Positions 5,642 through 6,538 of a DNA stretch of 6,538 nucleotides are shown piece by piece. Each line of letters opens with the position of its first letter. The stretch's first letter is position 1. A program made the translations under genes and the position numbers. Under the pieces are notes generated by a model that saw nothing but the letters and a program-made list of their open reading frames with translations, was not told where the DNA came from and made no database searches. Origin of the DNA: Candidatus Latescibacterota bacterium (GTDB taxonomy: Bacteria; Latescibacterota; Latescibacteria; Latescibacterales; Latescibacteraceae); NCBI GenBank assembly GCA_018656855.1, contig JABHYP010000394.1, positions 1 through 6,538 of the forward strand, given 5' to 3'.

Positions 5642-5707
5642 TAAGAAATTTATTAATAATATCGGTTAATCTATTTTTTCTAACATTAAATGAGCGGATT
5701 GTGAACC

Positions 5708-6538
5708 GTGGATATAGTTTTCACCGCAGGCGAGGAAGACGAAGGAACCCGCCTCGATGTATTTCTTGCACATCATTCGGGACTGTCACGGTCGCAGATA
5801 AAAAAATATATCGATAACGGACATGCGTTTCTCGGTGAGAGCACCCCGTTGCGGCCATCCTATCATATTACCAGAGAAGATGTTATAAAGCTTATTATTC
5901 CAGCCGTTCAGGAGCCGGAATTCCTTCCCGAAAAAATCCCTCTCGATATTGTTTTTCAGGACGAGCATATCATAGTAATCAATAAACCTCATGGAATGGT
6001 TGTTCATCCGGGCCGCGGCAATGTTACCGGTACGCTGGCTTCAGCCCTGCTATACCATTGCAATACATTGTCAAAGGTGGGAGGCGCTCTTCGCCCAGGC
6101 ATTGTCCACAGGCTGGATAAGGATACATCCGGGCTGATTGTAGCGGCTCTCAACGACGAGGTTCACCGTATACTTTCTCAGATGCTTCATGATCGTAATA
6201 TGAAACGGATGTATACTTCGTTCGTATGGGGTCATCCAAATCCTGAATCAGGTACGATAGATGCCCCCATCGGCAGAAACCCTAAAAAGCCGGTTTGTAA
6301 TACTGTTATTGAGAATGGAAAACCTGCAGTAACCCATTATGAAACGGTCGAACGCTATGACTTCCTTTCAAAACTCAATATCACACTTCAAACAGGACGC
6401 ACTCATCAGATCAGGGTTCATTTGTCCGACATAGGACATCATGTATTCGGCGATACCTCTTATGGCGGTCGTGAAGAACGTCTCAAGGGATTCAGTCCTG
6501 ATATCCGGCTTATTGCAAGGAGACTTCTGAAAGACCTC
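5708..6538 (+). CDS. rluD: RluD-type 23S rRNA pseudouridine synthase, 3'-truncated by the window edge
   Basis: A pseudouridine synthase of the RluA/RluC/RluD family that isomerises uridines in large-subunit rRNA. The frame is open for 277 codons to the last base; RluD proteins have about 300-326 residues, so roughly 30-50 are missing. Visible parts: N-terminal S4 RNA-binding domain (about 14-65, GTRLDVFLA...LSRSQIKKYI), INKPHGMVVHP (91-101), the catalytic loop GIVHRLDKDTSGL with D137, the conserved QTGRTHQIRVHL (228-239) and FGDTSYGG. GTG 5708 is the first start after an in-frame TGA (5702-5704), and no in-frame ATG occurs for over 90 codons. The ribosome-binding site is weak (GAGCGG at 5692-5697). 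RluD and RluC specificity cannot be separated here. Confidence 0.93.
   Translation, partial: MDIVFTAGEEDEGTRLDVFLAHHSGLSRSQIKKYIDNGHAFLGESTPLRPSYHITREDVIKLIIPAVQEPEFLPEKIPLDIVFQDEHIIVINKPHGMVVHPGRGNVTGTLASALLYHCNTLSKVGGALRPGIVHRLDKDTSGLIVAALNDEVHRILSQMLHDRNMKRMYTSFVWGHPNPESGTIDAPIGRNPKKPVCNTVIENGKPAVTHYETVERYDFLSKLNITLQTGRTHQIRVHLSDIGHHVFGDTSYGGREERLKGFSPDIRLIARRLLKDL

Noticed and set aside
5719..5745. TTCACCGCAGGCGAGGAAGA at the rluD start as another copy of the CGCAGAG-type repeat
   Set aside because: The likeness is partial, the stretch has no tandem structure, and it encodes a normal N-terminus leading into the S4 domain.
5599..5817. 72-aa plus-strand ORF rich in Leu/Arg/Ser between lspA and rluD
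   Set aside because: Its repetitive SLRSLRLR segment is simply the translated 9-bp repeat, and its end is an off-frame reading of rluD.

Overview
The window is a compact, all-plus-strand stretch of bacterial housekeeping genes, with an estimated moderate GC content in the forties. I recognise ten genes: the 3' part of glyA, then nrdR, a yggS-type PLP-binding protein, a yggT-family membrane protein, divIVA, a DUF167/yggU protein, a purine nucleoside phosphorylase (punA type), a TraR/DksA zinc-finger protein, lspA, and the 5' part of an rluD-type pseudouridine synthase. There are no tRNA, rRNA, CRISPR or insertion-sequence signatures, and nothing that looks phage- or plasmid-derived.

The sequence does not settle the organism. 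It combines a YggS-YggT-DivIVA run, usually linked to the ylm/divIVA division locus of Gram-positive bacteria, with a DksA-LspA-RluD run found in many phyla. Low-complexity tandem repeats of a kind often seen in environmental genomes lie between the genes. I infer an uncultured, free-living or anaerobic bacterium from a less-studied phylum. This is only a guess. GTG starts are common here: yggT, divIVA, lspA and rluD.

Layout: (A) 1-2615 holds glyA', nrdR, yggS and yggT. yggS and yggT are separated by a few bases, and gaps of 57 and 86 nt lie further upstream. (B) 2616-2764 is a non-coding gap with a degenerate 7-bp tandem repeat. (C) 2765-4529 holds divIVA, yggU and punA; yggU and punA overlap as ATGA. 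(D) 4530-4670 carries a good promoter and a leader able to fold into several stems. (E) 4671-5539 holds dksA and lspA, which share one base (TAGTG). (F) 5540-5707 is an AT-rich gap with a 9-bp triplicate repeat. (G) 5708-6538 is rluD, cut by the window end.

Functional themes are one-carbon/glycine metabolism (GlyA), control of deoxyribonucleotide synthesis (NrdR), PLP homeostasis (YggS), envelope or division organisation (YggT, DivIVA), purine salvage (PunA), transcription control (DksA), lipoprotein maturation (LspA) and ribosome maturation (RluD). No new multi-gene system is visible. The items most worth checking are the structured leader of dksA, the active-site substitutions in the phosphorylase, and the two intergenic repeat types.
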